Shown piece after piece: positions 16,257 to 23,223 of a stretch of 45,775 nucleotides of DNA. The stretch comes from Paracoccus fontiphilus. GTDB taxonomy: Bacteria; Pseudomonadota; Alphaproteobacteria; Rhodobacterales; Rhodobacteraceae. The notes under the pieces were generated by a model. The model made no database searches and was not told the origin of the DNA. It saw nothing but the letters and a program-made list of their open reading frames with translations. Within the stretch, counting starts at the first letter, position 1; every line of letters begins with the position of its first letter. The stretch lies in assembly GCF_017356265.1 (NCBI RefSeq), contig NZ_JAFNAW010000027.1, forward strand, positions 1 to 45,775. The letters are read 5' to 3'. The position numbers and the translations under genes were made by a program.

Positions 16257-17326
16257 TGCGGGTTCTGATGACCACCGATGCGGTTGGCGGCGTCTGGCAA
16301 TATTCGCTGGAACTTGCCGCCGCATCCGAGGCCCGGATGGTGCTTGCGGTCCTTGGTCCCGCGCCCGATCCTGAACAGCGCGCTGCGGCGGAAGCGGCAG
16401 GCGTGACGCTGGTGGACACGGGCCTGCCGCTCGACTGGCTCAGCCACGGTCCGCAGCCGGTGCTTGCGGCAGCCGACGCGATGGCGCGGCTGGCGCGCGA
16501 CATGGCCGCGGATCTGGTTCATCTGAACGCGCCCGCGCTGGCGGTGGCTCGGTTCGACCAGCCGGTCGTCGCGGTGAATCACGGCTGCCTCGGCACCTGG
16601 TGGGAGGCCGCGCGCGGCGCGGCGCTGGACCCCGCGCTGGCCTGGCTGCCCGACCTGGTGGGCCAAGGCCTCCGCGCGGCGGATCGCGTGGTCGCGCCCA
16701 CCCGCGCCTATGCCGAGGCCACGGGCCGCCGCTATGGCCTGCCGCTGGTGCCTGTGGCGGTCCACAACGGCCGCACGCCGATGCCGCTGCCCAAGGCGCG
16801 TCCCTTCCATGGCGCGCTGACGGTCGGGCGCTTGTGGGACGAGGCGAAGGACACCGCCACGCTGGACGCCGCCGCCGCCCTGCTGGATGCCCCCCTTGTC
16901 GCCATCGGCGCCACCCGCGCGCCCCATGGCGCGGCCGTCACGCCCGCGCATCTGCAAGCCACCGGCCCCCTTCCAGCCGAGATCATCGGCCACTGGCTTG
17001 CTCGCCGCCCGGTCTTCGTCAGCGCCGCCCGGTTCGAGCCTTTCGGCCTGGCCGTGCTGGAAGCCGCGCAGGCGGGCTGCCCGCTGGTTCTGTCGGACAT
17101 CCCCACCTTCCGCGAGTTGTGGGACGGGGCCGCAACCTTTGTCGCCCCCGGCGACGCGGGGGGCTTTGCCGAAGCCGTCGGCAGCCTGCTGGCCGATCCT
17201 GCCTGCCGCGCCGCGCAGGGCCAGGCCGCGCGCCTGCGCGCCGCGCTCTATACCCCCGCCGCCACCGCAGCCGCGATGGCCGAGATTTATCGCGACGCGT
17301 TGTCGATACGGACCCAAGCCGCATGA
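16253..17326 (+). CDS. Glycosyltransferase, GT4-like
   Basis: A 357-residue GT-B-fold glycosyltransferase. The N-terminus RVLMTTDAVGGVWQYSLEL is the acceptor-domain opening. The C-terminal donor domain shows GRLWDEAKD, then FVSAARFEPFGLAVLEAAQAGCPLVLSDIPTFRELW. The EPFGLAVLEA segment corresponds to the family's E-x7-E nucleotide-sugar motif. It starts at ATG 16253, overlapping the epimerase stop, and ends overlapping the first CgeB-like gene. Predicted to act at the cytoplasmic face of the inner membrane on a surface glycan or glycoside. Donor unknown; the epimerase and UDP-xylose synthase products are candidates. Confidence 0.87.
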   Translation: MMRVLMTTDAVGGVWQYSLELAAASEARMVLAVLGPAPDPEQRAAAEAAGVTLVDTGLPLDWLSHGPQPVLAAADAMARLARDMAADLVHLNAPALAVARFDQPVVAVNHGCLGTWWEAARGAALDPALAWLPDLVGQGLRAADRVVAPTRAYAEATGRRYGLPLVPVAVHNGRTPMPLPKARPFHGALTVGRLWDEAKDTATLDAAAALLDAPLVAIGATRAPHGAAVTPAHLQATGPLPAEIIGHWLARRPVFVSAARFEPFGLAVLEAAQAGCPLVLSDIPTFRELWDGAATFVAPGDAGGFAEAVGSLLADPACRAAQGQAARLRAALYTPAATAAAMAEIYRDALSIRTQAA

Positions 17327-18432
17327 AGATCGTCTATTTCACCCACTCGCTGCAAAGCTGCTGGAACCACGGCAATGCCCATTTCCTGCGCGGCGTGCTG
17401 CGGGAACTGGTCGCAGGGGGCCACCATGTCCGCGCGCTGGAACCGCAGGGCGCCTGGAGCCTGGAAAACCTGCTGCGCGACCACGGGCAGGCGGGGCTGG
17501 ACCCCTTCCGCCGGAACTATCCCGACCTGTCGGTCGAGGCCTACGACCCCGCCGCCGATCCGGTCGATCTGGCGGGCGACGCCGATCTGGTGATCGTCCA
17601 CGAATGGAACGATCCGTCCTTGGCCGCAAACCTGGGGCAGGCCCGCAAGGGCAGGGCGCGCTGGAGGCTGCTGTTCCACGACACCCACCACCGCGCCGTC
17701 AGCGACCCCGACGCGATCCGCGCCTTCGACCTGTCCGGCTTCGACGGCGTGCTGGCCTTCGGCGAGACCCTGTCGCAGGTCTATCGCCGCTGGGGCTGGG
17801 GCGACCGCGTCTGGACCTGGCACGAGGCTGCCGACACCCGCCTGTTCCACCCGCCCGCGCAGGACACCGCGCGCGAAGGGTTGGTCTGGATCGGCAACTG
17901 GGGCGACGGCGAACGGACCGAGGAGTTGGAAGCCTTCCTGTTCCGCCCCGCACGGGATGCAAACCTGCCGCTGGACATCTACGGCGTCCGCTACCCGGCC
18001 GAGGCGCTGGCGACGCTGGCGGCTTACGGCGTGCGCTATCACGGCTGGGCGCCGAACGCCGCCGCGCCGGGCATCTTCGCGCGCCACATGGCGACCGTGC
18101 ATGTCCCGCGCCGCTTCTACACCACGATGCTGCCCGGCATCCCCACCATCCGCGTGTTCGAAGCGCTGGCCTGCGGCATCCCGCTGGTCTCGGCCCCGTG
18201 GCAGGACAGCGAGAACCTGTTCCGTCCCGGTCAGGATTTCCTGTTCGCCCGCGACGGCGCGGAAATGACCGCCCGCCTGCGCGAGTTGTCGAACGACCCC
18301 GCCCTGCGAGCCTCGCTGGTGGCGCACGGGCTGGAGACGGTCCGCGCCCGCCATACCTGCGCCCATCGCGCGCAGGAACTTCTGTCCATCGCCGCATCGC
18401 TCGGCCTCGATCAAGGAGCCTCTGCGGCATGA
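17323..18432 (+). CDS. CgeB-like glycosyltransferase 1
   Basis: A 369-residue member of the CgeB/DUF3880-type glycosyltransferases, named after a Bacillus spore-surface gene. It opens MKIVYFTHSLQSCWNHGNAHFL, has HEWNDPS and LLFHDTHHRAVSD in the N-terminal domain, LVWIGNWGDGERTEEL at the hinge, and TIRVFEALACGIPLVSAPW as the donor-binding segment. It is the first of three tandem paralogs with recognisably similar openings and C-terminal halves. It starts at ATG 17323 in an ATGA overlap. The three copies have diverged strongly, so they probably add different sugars or act in sequence. Confidence 0.85.
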   Translation: MKIVYFTHSLQSCWNHGNAHFLRGVLRELVAGGHHVRALEPQGAWSLENLLRDHGQAGLDPFRRNYPDLSVEAYDPAADPVDLAGDADLVIVHEWNDPSLAANLGQARKGRARWRLLFHDTHHRAVSDPDAIRAFDLSGFDGVLAFGETLSQVYRRWGWGDRVWTWHEAADTRLFHPPAQDTAREGLVWIGNWGDGERTEELEAFLFRPARDANLPLDIYGVRYPAEALATLAAYGVRYHGWAPNAAAPGIFARHMATVHVPRRFYTTMLPGIPTIRVFEALACGIPLVSAPWQDSENLFRPGQDFLFARDGAEMTARLRELSNDPALRASLVAHGLETVRARHTCAHRAQELLSIAASLGLDQGASAA

Positions 18433-19511
18433 AGATCGCCTTTTACGGATCAAGCCTGCTGTCGTCCTACTGGAACGGTGCTGCCACCTATTACCGGGGC
18501 ATCCTGGGGGAACTGGCCAAGCGCGGCTACGACATCACCTTCTACGAACCCGACGCCTTCGACCGGCAGAAGCACCGCGACATCGACCCGCCCGACTGGT
18601 GCCGGTCCGTCGTCTATCCCGCAACGGAAGACGCCATGCGCGGCGTCCTGGCCGAGGCGGCGGGCGCCGACATCGTGGTCAAGGCCAACGGCGTCGGCGT
18701 CTTCGACCGCGAGCTGCTGGAGGGTGTCGTCGCGGGCGCCAAGCCCGGCGCGCTGAAAATCTTCTGGGACGTGGACGCGGCGGCGACCCTGGACGAGATG
18801 CGCGCCGACCCCGGCCATCCCGTGCGCCAAGCTTTGCCTGCATTGGACATGGTGCTGACCTATGGCGGCGGTCCCCCGGTGGTGGACGCTTATCGCGGCT
18901 TCGGCGCGAAGCTCTGCGAGCCGGTCTACAACGCGCTGGACCCCGCGACGCATCACCCCGCGCCGGCGGACGCGAAGTTCGCCTCGGACCTCGCCTTCCT
19001 GGGCAACCGCCTGCCGGACCGAGAGGCGCGGGTCGAGGAGTTCTTCCTGCGTCCCGCCGCGATGCTGGGCGACCGCAGCTTCCTGATCGGCGGCAACGGC
19101 TGGGACAGCAAACCCATGCCGGGCAACGTCCGCCATCTGGGCCATGTCTATACGCATGAACACAACGCCTTCAACTGCACGCCGCTGGCGGTCCTGAACG
19201 TCGCTCGCGACAGCATGGCGAACGTGGGCTTCTCCCCCGCCACCCGCGTCTTCGAGGCGGCGGGCGCCGCCGCCTGCCTCATCACCGACGCCTGGGAAGG
19301 GATCGAACAGTTCCTGACCCCCGATCGAGAGGTTCTGGTGGCCCGCGACGGACAGGACGTGGCCGACCATCTGGCGGCCCTGACCCCGGAGCGGGCGAAG
19401 GAAATCGGCCAGGCCGCGCTGGCGCGGGTCAAGGCGGAACACACCTACGCCCTGCGCGGGGCGCAGGTGGACGCGCTGCTGCGCGCGCAGGCGAAGGGGA
19501 TGGCGGCATGA
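18429..19511 (+). CDS. CgeB-like glycosyltransferase 2
   Basis: A 360-residue second paralog. It opens MKIAFYGSSLLSSYWNGAATYY and contains FYEPDAFDRQKHRDIDPPDW, KIFWDVDAAATLDEM, LTYGGGPPVVDAYRG, DLAFLGNRLPDREARVEEF and SPATRVFEAAGAAACLITDAWEGIEQFL. The FEAAGAAACLITD segment is the usual donor-domain motif. The shared DPDWCR-type motif and the WEGIEQFL/WDGIETLF match bring it closest to the third copy. It is coupled by ATGA overlaps at both ends. Confidence 0.86.
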   Translation: MKIAFYGSSLLSSYWNGAATYYRGILGELAKRGYDITFYEPDAFDRQKHRDIDPPDWCRSVVYPATEDAMRGVLAEAAGADIVVKANGVGVFDRELLEGVVAGAKPGALKIFWDVDAAATLDEMRADPGHPVRQALPALDMVLTYGGGPPVVDAYRGFGAKLCEPVYNALDPATHHPAPADAKFASDLAFLGNRLPDREARVEEFFLRPAAMLGDRSFLIGGNGWDSKPMPGNVRHLGHVYTHEHNAFNCTPLAVLNVARDSMANVGFSPATRVFEAAGAAACLITDAWEGIEQFLTPDREVLVARDGQDVADHLAALTPERAKEIGQAALARVKAEHTYALRGAQVDALLRAQAKGMAA

Positions 19512-20593
19512 AGCTGGTCGTCCTGGGCTTGTCGCTGTCGTCGTCCTGGGGCAATGGCCACGCGACGACCTTTCGCGCGCTGCTGAAATCCTTCGCCCGG
19601 CGCGGGCACGAGATCCTGTTCCTGGAACGCGACGTGCCCTGGTATGCCAGCCAGCGCGACCTGCTGGACCCCGACTGGTGCCGGCTGGAATTCTATCCCG
19701 ACCTTGCGGGTCTTGGCCGTTGGCGCGAGGAGATCGCGGCGGCGGATGCGGTGATCGTCGGCAGCTACGTCCCCGAAGGGGTCGAGGTCGCGCGCCGCGT
19801 GCAGGATTGGGCGCAGGGCACCACCGCCTTCTACGACATCGATACGCCCGTGACGCTGGCCAAGCTGGAGCGGGGCGATTTCGAATACCTGTCGCCCGCC
19901 GTGATTCCCGGCTTCGACGTGTATCTGTCCTTCACGGGCGGCCCGACCCTGCGGCACATCGAAAGCCGCTACGGCTCGCCCATGGCGCGGGCGCTGTATT
20001 GCTCGGTCGATCTGGACCTTTACGGCCCGCGCGACGTGGCCACCCGCTGGGACCTGTCCTATCTGGGCACCTACAGCGACGACCGCCAGCCCACGCTGGA
20101 ACGGCTGCTGCTGGAACCCGCCCGCCAGCGGCCCGACCTGCGCTTCGTCGTGGCCGGTCCGCAATATCCGGCCACCATCGACTGGCCCGCCAATGTCGAG
20201 CGGATCGAGCATTGCCCGCCCGCCGACCACGCCGCCTTCTATTCGGCCAGCCGCTTCACGCTGAACGTGACGCGGGCCGACATGATCCGCGCGGGCTTCT
20301 CGCCCTCGGTCCGGCTGTTCGAGGCGGGGGCCTGCGCCACGCCGATCATCTCGGACCGCTGGGACGGGATCGAGACGCTGTTCCGGCCGGGCGAGGAAAT
20401 CGTCCTGGCCGACAGCGCCGCCGACGTGCTGGCGGCCCTGGAGACCGACGCGGCCGCCATGGGCCGGGCGGCGCGCGCGCGGATCGACGCCGCGCATTCG
20501 TCCGACCATCGCGCGGCCGAACTGGAAGCCCATCTGGCCCAGGCGGCAACCCACAAGGCTGGCACCCGTCCAGTCGAAACAGCGGAGGGATAA
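19508..20593 (+). CDS. CgeB-like glycosyltransferase 3
   Basis: A 361-residue third paralog. It opens MKLVVLGLSLSSSWGNGHATTFRALL, with FLERDVPWYASQRDLLDPDWCRLEF, FYDIDTPVTLAKLERGD, YLSFTGGPTLRHIE, LSYLGTYSDDRQPTLERLLLEPA, and the donor segment SVRLFEAGACATPIISDRWDGIE. This copy matches the widespread proteobacterial CgeB family protein best. It starts at ATG 19508 in an ATGA overlap and is followed after 5 bases by the decarboxylase gene, which has its own GGAGG. Confidence 0.88.
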   Translation: MKLVVLGLSLSSSWGNGHATTFRALLKSFARRGHEILFLERDVPWYASQRDLLDPDWCRLEFYPDLAGLGRWREEIAAADAVIVGSYVPEGVEVARRVQDWAQGTTAFYDIDTPVTLAKLERGDFEYLSPAVIPGFDVYLSFTGGPTLRHIESRYGSPMARALYCSVDLDLYGPRDVATRWDLSYLGTYSDDRQPTLERLLLEPARQRPDLRFVVAGPQYPATIDWPANVERIEHCPPADHAAFYSASRFTLNVTRADMIRAGFSPSVRLFEAGACATPIISDRWDGIETLFRPGEEIVLADSAADVLAALETDAAAMGRAARARIDAAHSSDHRAAELEAHLAQAATHKAGTRPVETAEG

Positions 20594-20598
20594 GCAGC

Positions 20599-21636
20599 AT
20601 GAGAAAGCAGACCGACCTGGATCATGGCCGTCGCGGAACCGTGCAGCCGCTGGGGCTGAACGTCGTCGCCGGGGGCGCGGGCTTCATCGGATCGCATCTG
20701 TGCCGCGCGCTGCTGGACCGGGGGGAGTCGGTCCTCTGCCTTGACAACCTGCAGACGGCGCGCCCGTCGAACCTGCGGGCGCTGGAAGGCCAGCCGCGCT
20801 TCCGCTTCCTGCGCCACGACATCAGCCAGCCCGTGCCCGCCGACCTGCTGCGGATGGGCCCCCGCATCACCCGCGTCTGGAACCTGGCCTGCCCGGCCTC
20901 GCCGCCGCTGTATCAGCGCGATCCCGAACACACGATGATGACCAACGTGGTGGGCACCAACAACCTGTTGCGGCTGGCCGAGGCGGCCAAGGCGCGGTTT
21001 CTTCTGACCTCGACCAGCGAGGTGTATGGCGATCCCGAAATCCACCCCCAGGCCGAGGATTACCGGGGCCATGTCAGCTGCACCGGCCCCCGCGCCTGCT
21101 ATGATGAGGGCAAGCGCGCCGCCGAGGCGCTGGCCTTCGACTATGCCCGCGCCCGCCGGGCGGAGGTGCGCGTGGCCCGCATCTTCAACACCTACGGTCC
21201 CAACATGGACCCGGGCGACGGGCGCGTGGTGTCGAACCTGATCTGCCAGGCGCTGCGCGGCGACGAGCTGACGGTCTATGGCGACGGCAGCCAGACCCGC
21301 AGCTTCTGCTATGTCTCGGACATGGTGGCGGGGCTGATGGCGCTGATGGAGGCCGATTTCGACGGAATGGAGCCGGTGAACCTCGGCAACCCCGTCGAGA
21401 TGACGGTAAGCGAGTTGCTGGACCATGTCGTGGCCCTGACCGGTACGCGCGCGCCGGTGGTGCACCGATCCCTGCCGGTGGACGATCCTCGCCGCAGGCG
21501 GCCCGACATCAGCCGCGCGGCCGAACTGCTGGGCTGGACACCCCGCGTGCCGCTGTCGGAAGGGCTGAAGGCGACCTGCGCCTGGTTCGCCGCGGAACTT
21601 GCCGCCGAACCTGCCGCGGCGGGGATCGCCGGTTAG
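20599..21636 (+). CDS. UDP-glucuronate decarboxylase (UDP-xylose synthase)
   Basis: Predicted to convert UDP-glucuronate to UDP-xylose in the cytoplasm. At 345 residues it contains AGGAGFIGSHLC, WNLACPASPPLYQRDP (the ACPASP signature of the family), and STSEVYGDPEIHPQ with the catalytic serine/threonine. GPRACYDEGKRAAE carries YxxxK plus the conserved ARAxYDExKR pattern, and the arginine-bearing ARIFNTYGPNMDPGDGRVVSN follows. An N-terminal extension of about 20 residues precedes the NAD loop. ATG 20599 lies about 10 bases after GGAGGG. Together with the xylosidase-like gene at 11615 it points to xylose or a derived pentose in the product. Confirmation would need its UDP-glucuronate supply (ugd), not seen here. 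Confidence 0.9.
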   Translation: MRKQTDLDHGRRGTVQPLGLNVVAGGAGFIGSHLCRALLDRGESVLCLDNLQTARPSNLRALEGQPRFRFLRHDISQPVPADLLRMGPRITRVWNLACPASPPLYQRDPEHTMMTNVVGTNNLLRLAEAAKARFLLTSTSEVYGDPEIHPQAEDYRGHVSCTGPRACYDEGKRAAEALAFDYARARRAEVRVARIFNTYGPNMDPGDGRVVSNLICQALRGDELTVYGDGSQTRSFCYVSDMVAGLMALMEADFDGMEPVNLGNPVEMTVSELLDHVVALTGTRAPVVHRSLPVDDPRRRRPDISRAAELLGWTPRVPLSEGLKATCAWFAAELAAEPAAAGIAG

Positions 21637-21690
21637 CAACGCGATGAGCGTCCCGCTGAATCTTGGACTCTGCCCGGCCGGTTCGGCGCC

Positions 21691-22578
21691 ATGACGGGCG
21701 ATCCCTGGACACAGGCCATGCGGCGGGGCGATTTTCCCGCCGCTTGGGACATCGCGGTAAGGGCGATGGGGCAGCGCGATCCCGCGACGCGGGACGATCC
21801 GCGCCTGCCGTATCACCTGCGCTGGGTCTGGGACGGGCGCCCTTTTGACGGCCGCGACGTTCTGGTGCGCTGCTATCACGGGCTTGGCGACACGTTGATG
21901 TTCGCGCGCTTCCTGCCGCTGCTGGCACGGCGCGCGGCCCGCGTCACGGTCGAGATGCAGCCGCATCTGCTGCCGCTGTTCCGGGGCTTTCCCGGCATCC
22001 GCCGGCTGGTTCCCTTTGACGTGGCCCGGCCCTTGCCGCCGCAGGATTGCGACATCGAGATCATGGAGCTTTCGCTGGCGCTGCGGGTCGGCCCCGCCAA
22101 TGCGCCCATGCCTGCGCTGGCGATTGCGCCCGCGCCGCTGCCGCCCGGCACGGTCGCGCTGTGCTGGGGCGCGGGCGACTGGGACCCCGCGCGCGGGGTT
22201 CCCGAGGCGATGCTGCTGCCCTTCTGCCAAGGGCCGGCGCTGTCGCTGATGCCGGGGCCGACGACGCTGCCGGTCCTGAACCCAGAAGGCTGCCCCCTGG
22301 ACATGGTGCGGACCGCGCAGCTTGTCGCCGGTTCGGCGCTTGTCGTCACGGTGGACACCATGATCGCCCATCTGGCCGGCGTGCTGGGGCGCCCGGTCTG
22401 GCTTCTGGCCAAGCACGACCCGGACTGGCGCTGGCCCGTCGAAGGCACGCGCACGCCCTGGTATCCGACGATGCGCGTCTGGCGACAGCCCGCGCCCGGC
22501 GACTGGGCCGGCGTCACAAGCCAAGCCTCCGCCGCGCTGGACCGCCCCCGCCGATGCCAGCCCGCAGAAGGTGAATGA
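21691..22578 (+). CDS. GT9-like (heptosyltransferase-fold) protein
   Basis: A 295-residue protein with no clear enzyme name. The segment VLVRCYHGLGDTLMFARFLPLLARRAARVTVEMQP resembles the N-terminal G-L-G-D motif of ADP-heptose-type glycosyltransferases. The C-terminal part, MVRTAQLVAGSALVVTVDTMIAHLAGVLGRPVWLL, matches their conserved D-T/S-G-x-x-H-L-A-x-A-L-G-x-P block. Similar sequences are often fused to tetratricopeptide repeats; here the N-terminal 50 residues look like a single remnant of such a region. Catalytic activity is uncertain. It overlaps the DUF6165 gene by ATGA and follows the decarboxylase after 54 bases. Confidence 0.72.
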   Translation: MTGDPWTQAMRRGDFPAAWDIAVRAMGQRDPATRDDPRLPYHLRWVWDGRPFDGRDVLVRCYHGLGDTLMFARFLPLLARRAARVTVEMQPHLLPLFRGFPGIRRLVPFDVARPLPPQDCDIEIMELSLALRVGPANAPMPALAIAPAPLPPGTVALCWGAGDWDPARGVPEAMLLPFCQGPALSLMPGPTTLPVLNPEGCPLDMVRTAQLVAGSALVVTVDTMIAHLAGVLGRPVWLLAKHDPDWRWPVEGTRTPWYPTMRVWRQPAPGDWAGVTSQASAALDRPRRCQPAEGE

Positions 22579-23066
22579 CCATGACAGCCGACCTCCGCGC
22601 CGCGCCGCTTGCCCCCATCTCCTGGGGAGAGCTTCTGGACAAGATCACCATCCTGGAGATCAAGTCCGCCCGCATCGGCGACCCCGCCGCCCGCGCAAAC
22701 GTGGATCGCGAACTGGCCCTGCTGCGCGATGTGGCGGCGCCGGTCCTGACGCAGCCCGGCCTCGGCGCCTTGGTCGAGGACCTGCGCCGCGTGAACGGCG
22801 CGCTGTGGCGCATCGAGGACGACATCCGCGCCAAGGAGGCCGCCGCCCGGTTCGACGCGGAATTCATCGGACTGGCCCGCGCGGTCTATCTGACGAATGA
22901 CGAAAGGGCGGCGCTGAAGCGCGAGATCAACGTCCTGCTGCGGTCCGAACTGGTCGAGGAAAAATGTCACGCAGCAGGGCCGGCGAACGCCACGGTCGCA
23001 GGCAAACAGCCGGGTCACGGGCAGGGCGGGCGTCCGGCCGAGGACCCCGGCAAGGGCACGCGATGA
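22575..23066 (+). CDS. DUF6165 family protein
   Basis: A 163-residue soluble protein. The opening ISWGELLDKITILEIKSARI is the hallmark of the DUF6165 family, whose function is unknown. Members often lie next to GT9/TPR glycosyltransferase-like genes, as here. Residues 20-130 are predominantly helical with charged heptads (VDRELALL, LRRVNGALWRIEDDI). The last 35 residues are glycine/proline-rich and probably disordered. Start either ATG 22575 (ATGA overlap) or ATG 22581. It is the last gene of the rightward sugar operon. Confidence 0.75.
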   Translation: MTMTADLRAAPLAPISWGELLDKITILEIKSARIGDPAARANVDRELALLRDVAAPVLTQPGLGALVEDLRRVNGALWRIEDDIRAKEAAARFDAEFIGLARAVYLTNDERAALKREINVLLRSELVEEKCHAAGPANATVAGKQPGHGQGGRPAEDPGKGTR

Positions 23067-23167
23067 GGCCTTGCGCCCCGGCCATGCGGTCTGCCGATGC
23101 CCGCAAGATCCCGACCAAAACAGGGCACGGATCGGGCGGCCGTCGAGCATTCAACCGGGCTCGGGCA

Positions 23168-23192
23168 GGAACCTTCGAGGCCACAGCCTGTT
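23168..23192 (+). promoter_or_regulatory. EcfG-like promoter of the glgE operon
   Basis: GGAAC at 23168-23172, a 16-base spacer, then TGTT at 23189-23192, lie 31 bases before the glgE start. The alphaproteobacterial general-stress sigma factor EcfG recognises GGAAC-N16/17-CGTT, so one -10 base differs. Placement fits a transcript starting near 23199. It occupies the 157-base gap that separates the glycosyltransferase operon from the GlgE pathway genes. Assignment is by pattern only. Confidence 0.38.
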
Positions 23193-23223
23193 GTCCTGAA
23201 ACTTGGCTGCCGAGGAAGAAACC

